DNA from: Romboutsia ilealis
GTDB lineage: Bacteria; Bacillota; Clostridia; Peptostreptococcales; Peptostreptococcaceae
Direction: 5' to 3'
NCBI RefSeq assembly: GCF_900015215.1
Contig: NZ_LN555523.1
Span: 2,050,381 to 2,114,380, forward strand
DNA length: 64,000 nucleotides
Every line of letters starts with the position of its first letter. Within the stretch, counting starts at the first letter, position 1. The notes beneath the pieces were generated by a model that was not told the DNA's origin, did no database searches, and saw only the letters and a list, made by a program, of their open reading frames with translations. Positions 8,943-19,778 of this stretch are shown here, piece after piece. The position numbers were made by a program, and so were the translations under genes.

Positions 8943-11267
8943 TTATGCAAATAAATGTTTAAGAGCATCCTTATTTATATTTTTATTTATATCATCAAAC
9001 ATATCAAAAGATTGAACTGTAAATTCTTTAACCGGGTCTTTTTGTCCTGCTGCTAAAAGTCCTATTCCTTTTTTAAGTTGTTCAATTGCATCTATATGAT
9101 CTATCCAATAATTATCTACAAAGTGAAGTATAACTTTTCTTTCCCAATCTCTCATAGCTTCACTTCCTATTAAATCCTCTCTAGATTTATATACTTCTTT
9201 TATTATATTTATAGTATAGTCTACTATTTCATTATCTTTTTTATCTTCTAAATTTAATTCTTTATTATACTTATATAAACTAAATGTTGTTGTTATTGCT
9301 TCTATATATTTTTCTATACCTTCTGATATGTATTCGTCATATATTTCTTTAACTTCACTTTCTATCATTTCATTTATATGATTAAATACAGAATCTCCAT
9401 TTATAACTTTTCTTCTATCTTCATATATTAATTCTCTTTGTTTATTTATTACATTATCATATTCAAGTACACTTTTTCTTATTCCGAAGTTTTTCATTTC
9501 TAATGTTTGTTGAGAAGTTTCTATAGTTTTAAGTAGTTTCTTATCTTTTATTTCTTCATCATCAGCTAATTTTTCTGCTATTTTTTTTGATTTAGAACTT
9601 CCGTAAAGTTTCATTATCTCATCTTCTAAGCTAACATAAAATCTTGAAGTCCCTGGATCTCCTTGACGTCCAGAACGACCTCTTAACTGATTATCTATTC
9701 TTCTATTTTCATGGCGCTCTGTCCCTATTACATATAACCCACCAAGTTCTTTTACTTTTTTCTCTTCTTCTTTATCTCCTCCACCAAGAGATATATCAGT
9801 TCCTCTACCTGCCATATTTGTTGCTATCGTTATTGCATTTAGTTTTCCTGCTTTTGCTACTATCTTAGCTTCTTCTTCATCATTTTTTGCATTTAAAAGT
9901 TGGTGTTTTAGTCCTTTTTTATTTAGTAAGTATGATAATATCTCTGATTTTTCTATTGATGCTGTTCCTACTAGTATTGGCTGCCCTGTTAAATGTACAC
10001 TTTCTATTGTTTTTAAAACTGCTAAATATTTTGCTTTCTCTGTTTTATATAATTTATCTTCCAAATCTTTTCTTAGAACAGGTTTATTTGTAGGTATTTG
10101 TACTACAGGTAAATTATATGTCGATATAAATTCATTTTCTTCAGTTTTAGCTGTACCTGTCATGCCTGATAGTTTATTATACATTCTAAAGTAGTTTTGA
10201 TACGTTATTGTTGCTAATGTTTTTGATTCATTTTGTATTTCTAGATTTTCTTTAGCTTCAATAGCTTGATGTAATCCTTCTGAGAATCTTCTTCCATCCA
10301 TTACTCTTCCTGTAAATTCATCTACTATCATTACTTCGTTATTCTTTACTACATAGTCTATATCTCTTTGCATAAGTATATCTGCTCTTAATGCTTGTAT
10401 TATGTGGTGGTAATTTTCCATATTTTCTGGATTCATTAAGTTTTCTGTTTGATAAAACATTTCTGCTTTTTTTATTCCTTGCTCTGTTAATGATACTGTT
10501 TTTTCTTTATAATCTACTGATATATCTTCTGGAAGTAACATTTTTATAAATACATTTGCTAATCTATAAGGCTTTTCATCATCTTCTATTTGTCCAGATA
10601 TTATAAGCGGTGTTCTTGCTTCATCTATTAGTATTGAGTCAACTTCATCTACTATTGCAAAGTTTAATTTTCTCTGTACCATTTCGTTTTTACTTAGTAC
10701 CATGTTATCTCTTAAATAATCAAATCCAAATTCATTATTTGTTCCATATGTAATATCGAACTTATACTGTTCTTTTCTTTCAATAGATTCCTGTCCACTT
10801 ATTATTACCCCTGCAGTTAATCCTAAAAAGTTGTATACTGGTTCCATAAGTTCTTTATCACGTTTTGCTAAATAATCATTTACAGTTACTACATGAACCC
10901 CTTTTTCACTTAATGCATTTAAGTATACTGGTGCTACTGCTACTAATGTTTTACCTTCTCCAGTACGCATTTCTGCAATTTTACCTTGATGTAATACTAT
11001 TCCTCCTATAAGTTGTACTCTGTATTGTCTCATACCTAATACTCTTTTTGATGCTTCTCTTGCTATTGCAAATGCTTCTGGTAATATATCATCTAATGTT
11101 TGTCCATTTTTTAATCTTTCTTTAAATATATTAGTCATATTTTTTAGTTCTTCATCATTTAGTGATGATATTTTTTCTTCTAATGCATCTATTTCATCTA
11201 CTATTTTATTTAATTTTTTTATTTCAATTTTATCACTTCTATTAAGTAGCTTTTCTAATGGTGTCAT
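8943..11267 (-). CDS. secA2: SecA2, accessory preprotein translocase ATPase
   Basis: 774-aa SecA-family motor. Visible are the Walker A region MRTGEGKTLVA (about residue 100), the DEAD-type VDEVDSILIDEARTPL, the motif ATNMAGRGTDISLGGG and QLRGRSGRQGDPG. It drives secreted proteins through SecYEG using ATP. It ends at NKDALKHLFA and lacks the C-terminal cysteine-rich zinc-binding tail usual in housekeeping SecA; its length matches SecA2 of C. difficile. It lies amid SLH genes, as secA2 does beside slpA and the cwp genes in C. difficile, so its clients are probably the surface proteins encoded here. RBS GGGAGG precedes the ATG. The canonical SecA is expected elsewhere in the genome; if there is none, this would be the sole SecA. 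Confidence 0.88.
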   Translation of the reverse strand: MTPLEKLLNRSDKIEIKKLNKIVDEIDALEEKISSLNDEELKNMTNIFKERLKNGQTLDDILPEAFAIAREASKRVLGMRQYRVQLIGGIVLHQGKIAEMRTGEGKTLVAVAPVYLNALSEKGVHVVTVNDYLAKRDKELMEPVYNFLGLTAGVIISGQESIERKEQYKFDITYGTNNEFGFDYLRDNMVLSKNEMVQRKLNFAIVDEVDSILIDEARTPLIISGQIEDDEKPYRLANVFIKMLLPEDISVDYKEKTVSLTEQGIKKAEMFYQTENLMNPENMENYHHIIQALRADILMQRDIDYVVKNNEVMIVDEFTGRVMDGRRFSEGLHQAIEAKENLEIQNESKTLATITYQNYFRMYNKLSGMTGTAKTEENEFISTYNLPVVQIPTNKPVLRKDLEDKLYKTEKAKYLAVLKTIESVHLTGQPILVGTASIEKSEILSYLLNKKGLKHQLLNAKNDEEEAKIVAKAGKLNAITIATNMAGRGTDISLGGGDKEEEKKVKELGGLYVIGTERHENRRIDNQLRGRSGRQGDPGTSRFYVSLEDEIMKLYGSSKSKKIAEKLADDEEIKDKKLLKTIETSQQTLEMKNFGIRKSVLEYDNVINKQRELIYEDRRKVINGDSVFNHINEMIESEVKEIYDEYISEGIEKYIEAITTTFSLYKYNKELNLEDKKDNEIVDYTINIIKEVYKSREDLIGSEAMRDWERKVILHFVDNYWIDHIDAIEQLKKGIGLLAAGQKDPVKEFTVQSFDMFDDINKNINKDALKHLFA

Positions 11268-11323
11268 TTTACTTCCTCCCTATTTTTTTACTTGTATTTT
11301 ATTATACCTTAATTTTTTATATT

Positions 11324-11364
11324 AAAAAACCTCTATAATTCTATTGAATAGAATATAGAGGTTC
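11324..11364 (-). terminator. Rho-independent terminator of the SLH GHL10 gene
   Basis: AACCTCTATA-ATTCTATT pairs with AATAGAATATAGAGGTT; a run of six T follows on the minus strand. It ends 4 nt before the stop codon at 11369. Confidence 0.85.
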
Positions 11365-11368
11365 TTAG

Positions 11369-13018
11369 TTATATTCTTCCTAACATTACTATAGCTTCTG
11401 CTCTAGTCATATTAGCTGTAGGTGATAACATTCCTAAGTCATCTCCCTTTATATATCCCCTTTCAATAACTGCTTCAAACTCATTTATAGCCCAATTAGC
11501 TACCTGATTATAATCAGGGAATTTAACTATTTTATCATGATTTGTATCACTTATTTTCAAATAGTTTGCTATCATTTTTGCTGCTTCTTGTCTAGTTATT
11601 GGTTTTTCAGGCTCAAAGTTACCCATACCATCACCTTGTGCAACCCCATTTGTTACAGCTATATCAATTTCATTTTTTGCCCAATATCCATTTGGCACAT
11701 CAGTAAAAGTAACGCCACTAGTCGCTGTTAATCCAAACATTCTGTTTATTATCTTTACAAATTCTGCTCTTGTTATAGTGTCTTGAGGATGAAATCCTCC
11801 ATCAGGCTTTCCATTTAAATATCCTTTATTAGCAAATTCTATTATTTCATTTTGAGCCCAGTGATTTTCTATATCCCAAAACGGTAAAATAGGCACTATA
11901 CTATTTTTTATTTTATCTCTAGCACCTTGGTTATTATTAATTATAGATGTTACATTATAATATGAGTTTCCTTTTATAGTTGAAAACTGTTTAGTATATT
12001 GTATTTGTGTATCTATTTCTTTTGCTACTACATCTTTATCTGTAATGTGTCCTATATAAAGATCTACATTTGTTCCTTTTACTACATTTTCCCACCAATT
12101 AGTCACAGTTTTAAATGGTGCTACATTGTGATTCATTTCCCAATATACTTGTGGTATTATATAGTCTACATAACCTTCTTTTACCCATTTAACTGTATCT
12201 GCATAATCTGAGTAATAACTTTCTTTTGCATATCCAGTATCTGAACCATCAGGATCATTTACTTTATTCTTCCATACACCTCTTGGACTTACACCAAACC
12301 TTACCTCTGGTTTTATACTTTTAATTGTGCTTTTAACTTGTAGTATCATTTGGTTTATATGCTCTCTTCTGGCATTTGCTACTAGACCATCTTTTCCTTC
12401 ACCTTGCGGTAGAGGATAATCTGTAGGATAGAAATAATCATCAAATACGATTCCATCTATATCATAATTAGATACTATTTCACCTACAGTATCAGATATA
12501 TGATCTTTTACTTCTTGTAAATCTGGATTATAATACATTCCACCGTTGTTTTCTATAAGAAGTGATGGATTTTTTCTTGCAGGGTGATTACTACTTAATA
12601 CATTTATATCTGTCCCTGAACTTATTACACGATACGGGTTTAACCATGCATGTACTTTCATTCCTCTAGTATGTGCTTCTTGAACTATAAATTCTAAAGG
12701 GTCATATCCTGGATCTTTTCCTTGTGTTCCTGTTAACTCTTTTGACCAAGGATTTATATTAGATTTATACATTGCATCCCCATATGGTCTTACCTGAAAC
12801 ATAACAGTATTTATTCCTGTATCTTTTAGCGTATCTAATATTTCTATCAATTCATTTTTCTGAGCTGTAGGATTATTTTTAACTTTTGGCCAATCTAAGC
12901 TCCATGCAGTTGTTAACCATGCAGCTTGTACATTATTTGTATTTGCGTATGATTTTGTTTTTATTCCACTACCAAATATTATGCATATTGATAGTAGTAG
13001 TGATAATGTCTTCCTCAT
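11369..13018 (-). CDS. SLH-anchored GHL10-family glycosidase
   Basis: 549-aa secreted protein: signal peptide (about 1-26), a glycosyl-hydrolase-like 10 domain (YngK/DUF187 type, about 30-330), then three SLH repeats (about 383-428, 437-486, 499-549). The barrel shows the family opening (VQAAWLTTAW), INTVMFQVRPYGDA, KVHAWLNPYRV and DGIVFDDYFYP, where acidic residues likely form the active site. Some GHL10 proteins act on peptidoglycan or other wall glycans, but the substrate of this one is not established. RBS GAGGG precedes the ATG. The SLH part is very like that of the neighbouring amidase (both have AVTNGVAQG in repeat 2 and NHDKI before repeat 3), which points to gene duplication with exchange of the enzyme domain. 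Confidence 0.87.
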   Translation of the reverse strand: MRKTLSLLLSICIIFGSGIKTKSYANTNNVQAAWLTTAWSLDWPKVKNNPTAQKNELIEILDTLKDTGINTVMFQVRPYGDAMYKSNINPWSKELTGTQGKDPGYDPLEFIVQEAHTRGMKVHAWLNPYRVISSGTDINVLSSNHPARKNPSLLIENNGGMYYNPDLQEVKDHISDTVGEIVSNYDIDGIVFDDYFYPTDYPLPQGEGKDGLVANARREHINQMILQVKSTIKSIKPEVRFGVSPRGVWKNKVNDPDGSDTGYAKESYYSDYADTVKWVKEGYVDYIIPQVYWEMNHNVAPFKTVTNWWENVVKGTNVDLYIGHITDKDVVAKEIDTQIQYTKQFSTIKGNSYYNVTSIINNNQGARDKIKNSIVPILPFWDIENHWAQNEIIEFANKGYLNGKPDGGFHPQDTITRAEFVKIINRMFGLTATSGVTFTDVPNGYWAKNEIDIAVTNGVAQGDGMGNFEPEKPITRQEAAKMIANYLKISDTNHDKIVKFPDYNQVANWAINEFEAVIERGYIKGDDLGMLSPTANMTRAEAIVMLGRI

Positions 13019-13037
13019 ATTTATGTCCCTCGAAATA

Positions 13038-14726
13038 TTAATTAATTACTCTACTTAAAATAGTAACAACCTCTGCTCTTGTTATATTGTTCTTTGGTGC
13101 AAGTTTTCCTTCATCAGTTCCTTGAATATATCCTTTTTCAAGATTGCCTTCAAATGCATCTCTTGCCCAATCCGATATTTGATTATAGTCTGAAAATTTA
13201 TTTATCTTATCATGATTTTTATCTTCTATATTCATATAATTAGCTAACATCTTTGCTGCTGCTTCTCTAGTTATATATTGTTCCGGTTCAAATTTATTAT
13301 CTCCTACACCTTGTGCTACTCCATTTGTAACTGCTATATCTATTTCATCCTTTGCCCAGTTATCTTTAGTATCATCAAACACTATTCCACTTTTTTCAGT
13401 CAAGCCAAATACTCTATTAAATATTTTTACAAACTCATTTCTTTTTATTGGGTCTTGAGGTCTAAATGTACCATCTTCATATCCATCTATATATCCTTTT
13501 TCTACAAAACTTTCTATTTGAGAATATGCCCAGTAATCTTTACCTACATCAGTAAAATTTATTTTATTATCTTGATCTGGTTCAGTAGTATTTAACTCTA
13601 TATAAGATCCTGAAACATATCCATATACGCCATTATATTCTATTTTATACCAATCATTGCTTTTTCCAACAATTTTTACTTCATCTCCACCATTTAATGT
13701 TCCTATTATATTGAATGATGTTGATGGTCCCTTTCTTACATTTAAACTATTTGCATTTATTACTTTACCAGTTGCCGTCATTTGGATTTCATTTATTATT
13801 ACATTCTCTTTTAGGTATTTTTCTATCCCATCTGCTATTCCTGTAGCTAATTTATCTTGGTAAGTTGGGTTTGATATTTTATTTGCTTCTTCTGGATTGG
13901 ATATGAATCCACACTCAGCTAATGCAGCTGTCATTTTTGTTTGTGTTAATACAGCAAAGTTAGCAGTTTTAACTTTTCTGTTAATTGCACCTGTTTTGTT
14001 AATTAAATTAGTTTGTATATCATTACTTAGTGGTTTATCATTTGGTTTTTTTTCAGTATAATAAGTCTCTATACCATTTGCTGATTTTTGTTCTGCCGAA
14101 TTTTGATGTATTGATACAAATAAATCTGCACCATAATTATTTGCCATTTCGGATCTTTCAGATAAAGAATAGTAAATATCCGAGCTTCTACTCATTTTTA
14201 CATCTATGCCTTTACTCTTTAATTTAGATTCTACTTTTTTTGCTACTTGCAAATTTATATCTGATTCTCTATATCCGCATCCTAACGATCCAGGATCAGT
14301 CCCACCATGACCTGCGTCTATAAATACTTTATAGTATCCTCTAGGTTTAGCCTCTCTAGATACTATATTGATTGTCGGTATTTCTGATGGTACATATATT
14401 TCTACTATATACACTTTTTCACCTATTCTTTGACTCAAAAATACTGTACCTTCATTAACTGCTTTTACAATTCCATTTGAATTTATCTCTATAGTTTCAT
14501 TATCTGATAATTCCCAATTAGGATATTGAGATAAATCTAATATTTCTCCCTTTTCTAAAGATATTCCCTCTTCTACAACTACATCTTCTATTTTATACTT
14601 ATTTATAACAGATAAAAATTCATCTTCTATTGTATCTGCATTAGCTATTGTTGTATCTAATAATGTAGGCATCGATGCTAACATTGTAATCATTATTAGA
14701 TTTTTTATCTTTAGTTTGTACTTCAC
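13038..14726 (-). CDS. SLH-anchored N-acetylmuramoyl-L-alanine amidase with SH3b
   Basis: About 562 aa. Order: signal peptide, a Big2-like segment (about 55-115), Amidase_3 domain (about 133-305), SH3b domain (about 320-380), three SLH repeats (about 390-562). The zinc ligands and catalytic Glu are visible: His in IDAGHGGTDPG, Glu in YRESDINL, His in VSIHQNS and Glu in LAECGFISN. The family cuts the amide bond between muramic acid and the stem peptide. Start choice: an upstream ATG at 14741 has no RBS and the next ATG (14732) is 1 nt from the GGAGG, while GTG at 14726 has a 7-nt spacing, so I take the GTG. It lies 19 nt upstream of the GHL10 gene with no visible terminator between, so the two may be cotranscribed. 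Confidence 0.9.
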   Translation of the reverse strand: MKYKLKIKNLIMITMLASMPTLLDTTIANADTIEDEFLSVINKYKIEDVVVEEGISLEKGEILDLSQYPNWELSDNETIEINSNGIVKAVNEGTVFLSQRIGEKVYIVEIYVPSEIPTINIVSREAKPRGYYKVFIDAGHGGTDPGSLGCGYRESDINLQVAKKVESKLKSKGIDVKMSRSSDIYYSLSERSEMANNYGADLFVSIHQNSAEQKSANGIETYYTEKKPNDKPLSNDIQTNLINKTGAINRKVKTANFAVLTQTKMTAALAECGFISNPEEANKISNPTYQDKLATGIADGIEKYLKENVIINEIQMTATGKVINANSLNVRKGPSTSFNIIGTLNGGDEVKIVGKSNDWYKIEYNGVYGYVSGSYIELNTTEPDQDNKINFTDVGKDYWAYSQIESFVEKGYIDGYEDGTFRPQDPIKRNEFVKIFNRVFGLTEKSGIVFDDTKDNWAKDEIDIAVTNGVAQGVGDNKFEPEQYITREAAAKMLANYMNIEDKNHDKINKFSDYNQISDWARDAFEGNLEKGYIQGTDEGKLAPKNNITRAEVVTILSRVIN

Positions 14727-14818
14727 TCTCATTCCTCCCATTTTTAATTCATATTTTATAATATAATTAGTTACAATTTTGTTAATAATATTATATTAGC
14801 ATAAATAAGACAATAAAA

Positions 14819-14866
14819 TAAGCATTTTAATATAAAATCCGACCTATTTTATATTAAAATGCTTAT
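14819..14866. terminator. Strong bidirectional-type hairpin upstream of the amidase gene
   Basis: AGCATTTTAATATAAAAT pairs with its complement across a 7-nt loop; T-rich on both sides. It ends transcripts from the gene at 14949-15386 and must once have served the SLH gene whose remnant lies beside it. Confidence 0.75.
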
Positions 14867-14958
14867 TTTTTTAGTTTTTCTACTCTACTTAACATAATTG
14901 CTACTTATGCTCTTTTTATTCCATTTTTAGGCTTAGATGTGCCATCATTTAAATTATA
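14863..14958 (-). pseudogene. Decayed C-terminal SLH fragment
   Basis: Minus-strand translation: YNLNDGTSKPKNGIKRA, stop, VAIMLSRVEKLKK, stop. It matches the end of an SLH protein such as DNTFKPSDNIKRAEAVTILS at 3112-5304, with GAA of the RAE motif changed to TAA. It overlaps the last codons of the membrane protein gene at 14949-15386 in another frame, so the break that destroyed the SLH gene also set, or closely approached, the present stop codon of that gene. Confidence 0.7.
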
Positions 14959-15386
14959 TGAAACGATATTAAAGAAACTATAATTCCTGACATCATATTA
15001 CCAATCAAAACACCCAATAAAGAAGTTTTTATCCTCATTTTTAAAATTGATGCTATAGCTGCAGCTGTCCAAGTCCCTGTAGTTGGAAGAGGTATCCCTA
15101 CAAAAAGCATAATACCTAATATAGAGATGCTCTTTAATCTCTTCATTCCACTTTCTATTTTAATATCAACTTTTTTTACTAAGGGTACAAATATATCTAT
15201 ATTTCTAAAAAAATTTAATATATGTCTAAAAGTAAAAATGAGCGGTATAGATACTATAGTTGACCCTATTACGCTTACTATATATACTCCTATTGGATTT
15301 AAACCCATTGCAATTCCGATTGGTATTGCGCCTCTTAGCTCTGTTAATGGAAGCATTGCTAAAAACATTATTTCTAAGTATCCCAA
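14949..15386 (-). CDS. COG2426-type small integral membrane protein
   Basis: 145 aa with about four hydrophobic segments. It resembles the COG2426 (putative small multidrug export) family: MLPLTELRGAIPIGIAMGLNP near the start and LFVGIPLPTTGTWTAAAIAS in the middle are characteristic. Substrate and function are not established for this family. The start is TTG at 15386 with RBS GGAGGGG 6 nt upstream; an ATG seven codons in is possible but has no RBS. It ends inside a degraded SLH fragment read in another frame. Its nearest working neighbours are surface-protein genes, but I see no functional link. Confidence 0.75.
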   Translation of the reverse strand: MGYLEIMFLAMLPLTELRGAIPIGIAMGLNPIGVYIVSVIGSTIVSIPLIFTFRHILNFFRNIDIFVPLVKKVDIKIESGMKRLKSISILGIMLFVGIPLPTTGTWTAAAIASILKMRIKTSLLGVLIGNMMSGIIVSLISFHII

Positions 15387-15570
15387 ATTACCCCTCCATA
15401 TTAATTCTAATCCAGATTTATTTTATAGTATATGATTTTATACTAATTATCAATGCTTATCTATCATTATTTATTACCATAATATATAGCGGTATATTAC
15501 TGATATTATAATTTATAAAACCACATATATTTTATCTTGTTTTAATTGCTTTATTAAATATTTCTATATA

Positions 15571-15598
15571 AAAAAGACTATACTTTCGTATAGTCTTT
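15571..15598 (-). terminator. Terminator after the tRNA-Asn/tRNA-Thr pair
   Basis: AAAGACTATAC, 4-nt loop, GTATAGTCTTT, T-run on the minus strand. Identical to the hairpin at 16641-16668. Confidence 0.85.
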
Positions 15599-15600
15599 AT

Positions 15601-15675
15601 TGGAGCTGGTGATAGGAATCGAACCTACAACCTGCTGATTACAAGTCAGCTGCTCTACCGTTGAGCCACACCAGC
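15601..15675 (-). tRNA. tRNA-Thr (anticodon TGT), copy 1
   Basis: 75 nt with encoded CCA. Acceptor stem GCTGGTG/CACCAGC, anticodon loop CTTGTAA (anticodon TGT, reads ACA), T-loop GTTCGATTC. It follows tRNA-Asn by 3 nt, so the two are one transcript. Confidence 0.95.
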
Positions 15676-15678
15676 ATA

Positions 15679-15754
15679 TGGCGGGAATAACAGGACTCGA
15701 ACCTGTGACCCATTGATTAACAGTCAATTGCTCTACCAACTGAGCCATATTCCC
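15679..15754 (-). tRNA. tRNA-Asn (anticodon GTT)
   Basis: Acceptor GGGAATA/TATTCCC, anticodon loop with GTT flanked by T and AA, T-loop GTTCGAGTC, encoded CCA. It lies between rnpB and tRNA-Thr. Confidence 0.95.
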
Positions 15755-15771
15755 ATTTACATCAATAAATA

Positions 15772-16107
15772 TAAGCAAGTCTATAAGCGGAGTTCTGTAT
15801 TTGACAATCATCTTTCTAGGCTTATTGTCACCAATAAGCTCAAGCGACCTACCAACCGGAGGATGCGAGCAACATCCTTTTAGCCCTATCTTGGTCTTGC
15901 TCCAGGTGGGGTTTACACGGCTTTGCTAGTCACCTAGCAAACGGTGAGCTCTTACCTCACCTTTTCATCCTTACCACATAAGCGGCGGTTATTTTCTGTT
16001 GCACTTTCCTTAGGATCACTCCCACTAGGCGTTACCTAGCACCCTGCTCTATGGAGCTCCGACTTTCCTCACGCAGCAAATGCTACCCGCGATTGTCTGG
16101 CTTACTT
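15772..16107 (-). ncRNA. rnpB: RNase P RNA
   Basis: About 335 nt. Conserved RNase P RNA blocks are present in the right order on the minus strand: GAGGAAAGTC, ACAGAAAATAACCGCC, GGTAAGGATGAAAAGGTG, GTAAGAGCTCACC, AAACCCCACCTGGAGCAAG, TTGGTAGGTCGC and ACAGAACTCCGCTTAT. The 5' and 3' ends (AAGTAAGCC... and ...CTTATAGACTTGCTT) can pair as P1. It processes the 5' ends of tRNAs, and two tRNA genes lie directly downstream. End positions are accurate to a few bases. Confidence 0.93.
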
Positions 16108-16220
16108 AGTATTTAATTGACAATATATATATTAACATAAGATTTATACTGTGTCAAAAGTAAATTTTTGTTTTTAAAGTAAGTCTAAACTAATTTTTAT
16201 AAAATATAATTTATTAAAAT

Positions 16221-16535
16221 TTAATTTACTGGGTTAAATTCTAATACCCTTTTCTCTAACTTAGATACTTTTATCTTAACCTTGTTTAATTCATTTGTAT
16301 TATTTTCAGTTAATAATTCTAAAGTTTCAAATCCATCAGTCATTTTATATTCTAATTTATCGATTTTAGTGCTCATATCTTTCATTTCTGATTTCATATC
16401 TTTCATTTCTTTCTGCATATCTTTTATTTCTAATTTCATATCTTTCATTTCTGATTTCACATCTTTTATTTCTGATTTCACATCTTTCATTTCTTTCTGC
16501 ATATCTAATAATATTTCTAATATTTTGCTCTCCAT
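16221..16535 (-). CDS. Small coiled-coil protein of unknown function
   Basis: 104 aa, rich in Lys, Glu, Asp and Met. Residues 14-55 are tandem 7-residue units of the type MKDMKSE (MKDVKSEI, VKSEMKDM, MKLEIKDM, KEMKDMKS), mirrored in the DNA by repeats of about 21 bp. The rest (about 56-100) continues as heptads (DKLEYKM, ELNKVKIKVSKLEKRV). No signal peptide or membrane segment. RBS GGAGT precedes the ATG. It looks like a long two- or three-stranded coiled coil. I do not recognise a defined function. It lies between the two identical tRNA-Thr genes, an unusual place for a protein gene. Confidence 0.7.
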   Translation of the reverse strand: MESKILEILLDMQKEMKDVKSEIKDVKSEMKDMKLEIKDMQKEMKDMKSEMKDMSTKIDKLEYKMTDGFETLELLTENNTNELNKVKIKVSKLEKRVLEFNPVN

Positions 16536-16640
16536 TGTTTCAACTCCTTAATGTTATAATATCTATTATAACATTTTTAGTCATAAAGTATATATATTTA
16601 ACTTATTTGTTATTATTTCTATCAACTTTGTTGTATAAAT

Positions 16641-16668
16641 AAAAAGACTATACTTTCGTATAGTCTTT
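16641..16668 (-). terminator. Terminator after the rRNA/tRNA-Thr transcript
   Basis: Same hairpin as 15571-15598, directly after the second tRNA-Thr; it should end the 16S-23S-tRNA transcript. Confidence 0.85.
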
Positions 16669-16670
16669 AT

Positions 16671-16745
16671 TGGAGCTGGTGATAGGAATCGAACCTACAA
16701 CCTGCTGATTACAAGTCAGCTGCTCTACCGTTGAGCCACACCAGC
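16671..16745 (-). tRNA. tRNA-Thr (anticodon TGT), copy 2
   Basis: Same sequence as the tRNA at 15601-15675. It lies about 135 bp past the 3' end of 23S rRNA, where a 5S gene would normally be. Confidence 0.95.
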
Positions 16746-16760
16746 ATATTTAATTTTAGA

Positions 16761-16790
16761 GTTAGTACTCTGAAAACTGCATATCATTTA
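16761..16790. repeat. 23S processing stem, 3' arm
   Basis: 30 nt that are the reverse complement of 19912-19941 with three mismatches, including the core TGAAAACTGCATA. The arms flank 23S and can form a long RNA stem of the type cut by RNase III. Confidence 0.6.
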
Positions 16791-16852
16791 CATATTAATC
16801 ATTTTATTTTAGCAACCGAAATCTTCCTTATTAATATTTTAATAATGATTTG

Positions 16853-16866
16853 GTTGGCGATATAAA
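16853..16866. repeat. Box GTTGGCGATATAAA after 23S
   Basis: Exact reverse complement of 21585-21598, just 5' of 16S. The two boxes bracket the whole 16S-23S unit and can pair in the transcript. An upstream hairpin (CAACCGAAATC/GATTTGGTTG, about 16813-16857) fills the rest of the trailer. Confidence 0.5.
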
Positions 16867-16881
16867 CCTTTAGGTTTATTT

Positions 16882-19778
<2,897 letters not shown>

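Larger units (their letters stand above)
15571..15679. repeat. 109-bp direct repeat, copy 1 (terminator plus tRNA-Thr)
   Basis: Identical to 16641-16749 as far as I can compare. The copies are 1070 bp apart and enclose tRNA-Asn, rnpB and the coiled-coil gene. Confidence 0.9.
16641..16749. repeat. 109-bp direct repeat, copy 2 (terminator plus tRNA-Thr)
   Basis: Identical partner of 15571-15679, same orientation; sequence diverges at once on both sides. Confidence 0.9.

Noticed and set aside
15578-15811. 77-codon frame on the minus strand
   Set aside because: It covers tRNA-Thr, tRNA-Asn and the rnpB end; peptides such as NQWVTGSSPV are known translation artefacts of tRNA genes.
16282-16551. 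Short tandem repeats, considered as a CRISPR array
   Set aside because: The 21-bp units encode the coiled-coil heptads and have no spacers between them. No CRISPR array or cas gene is seen in the window.
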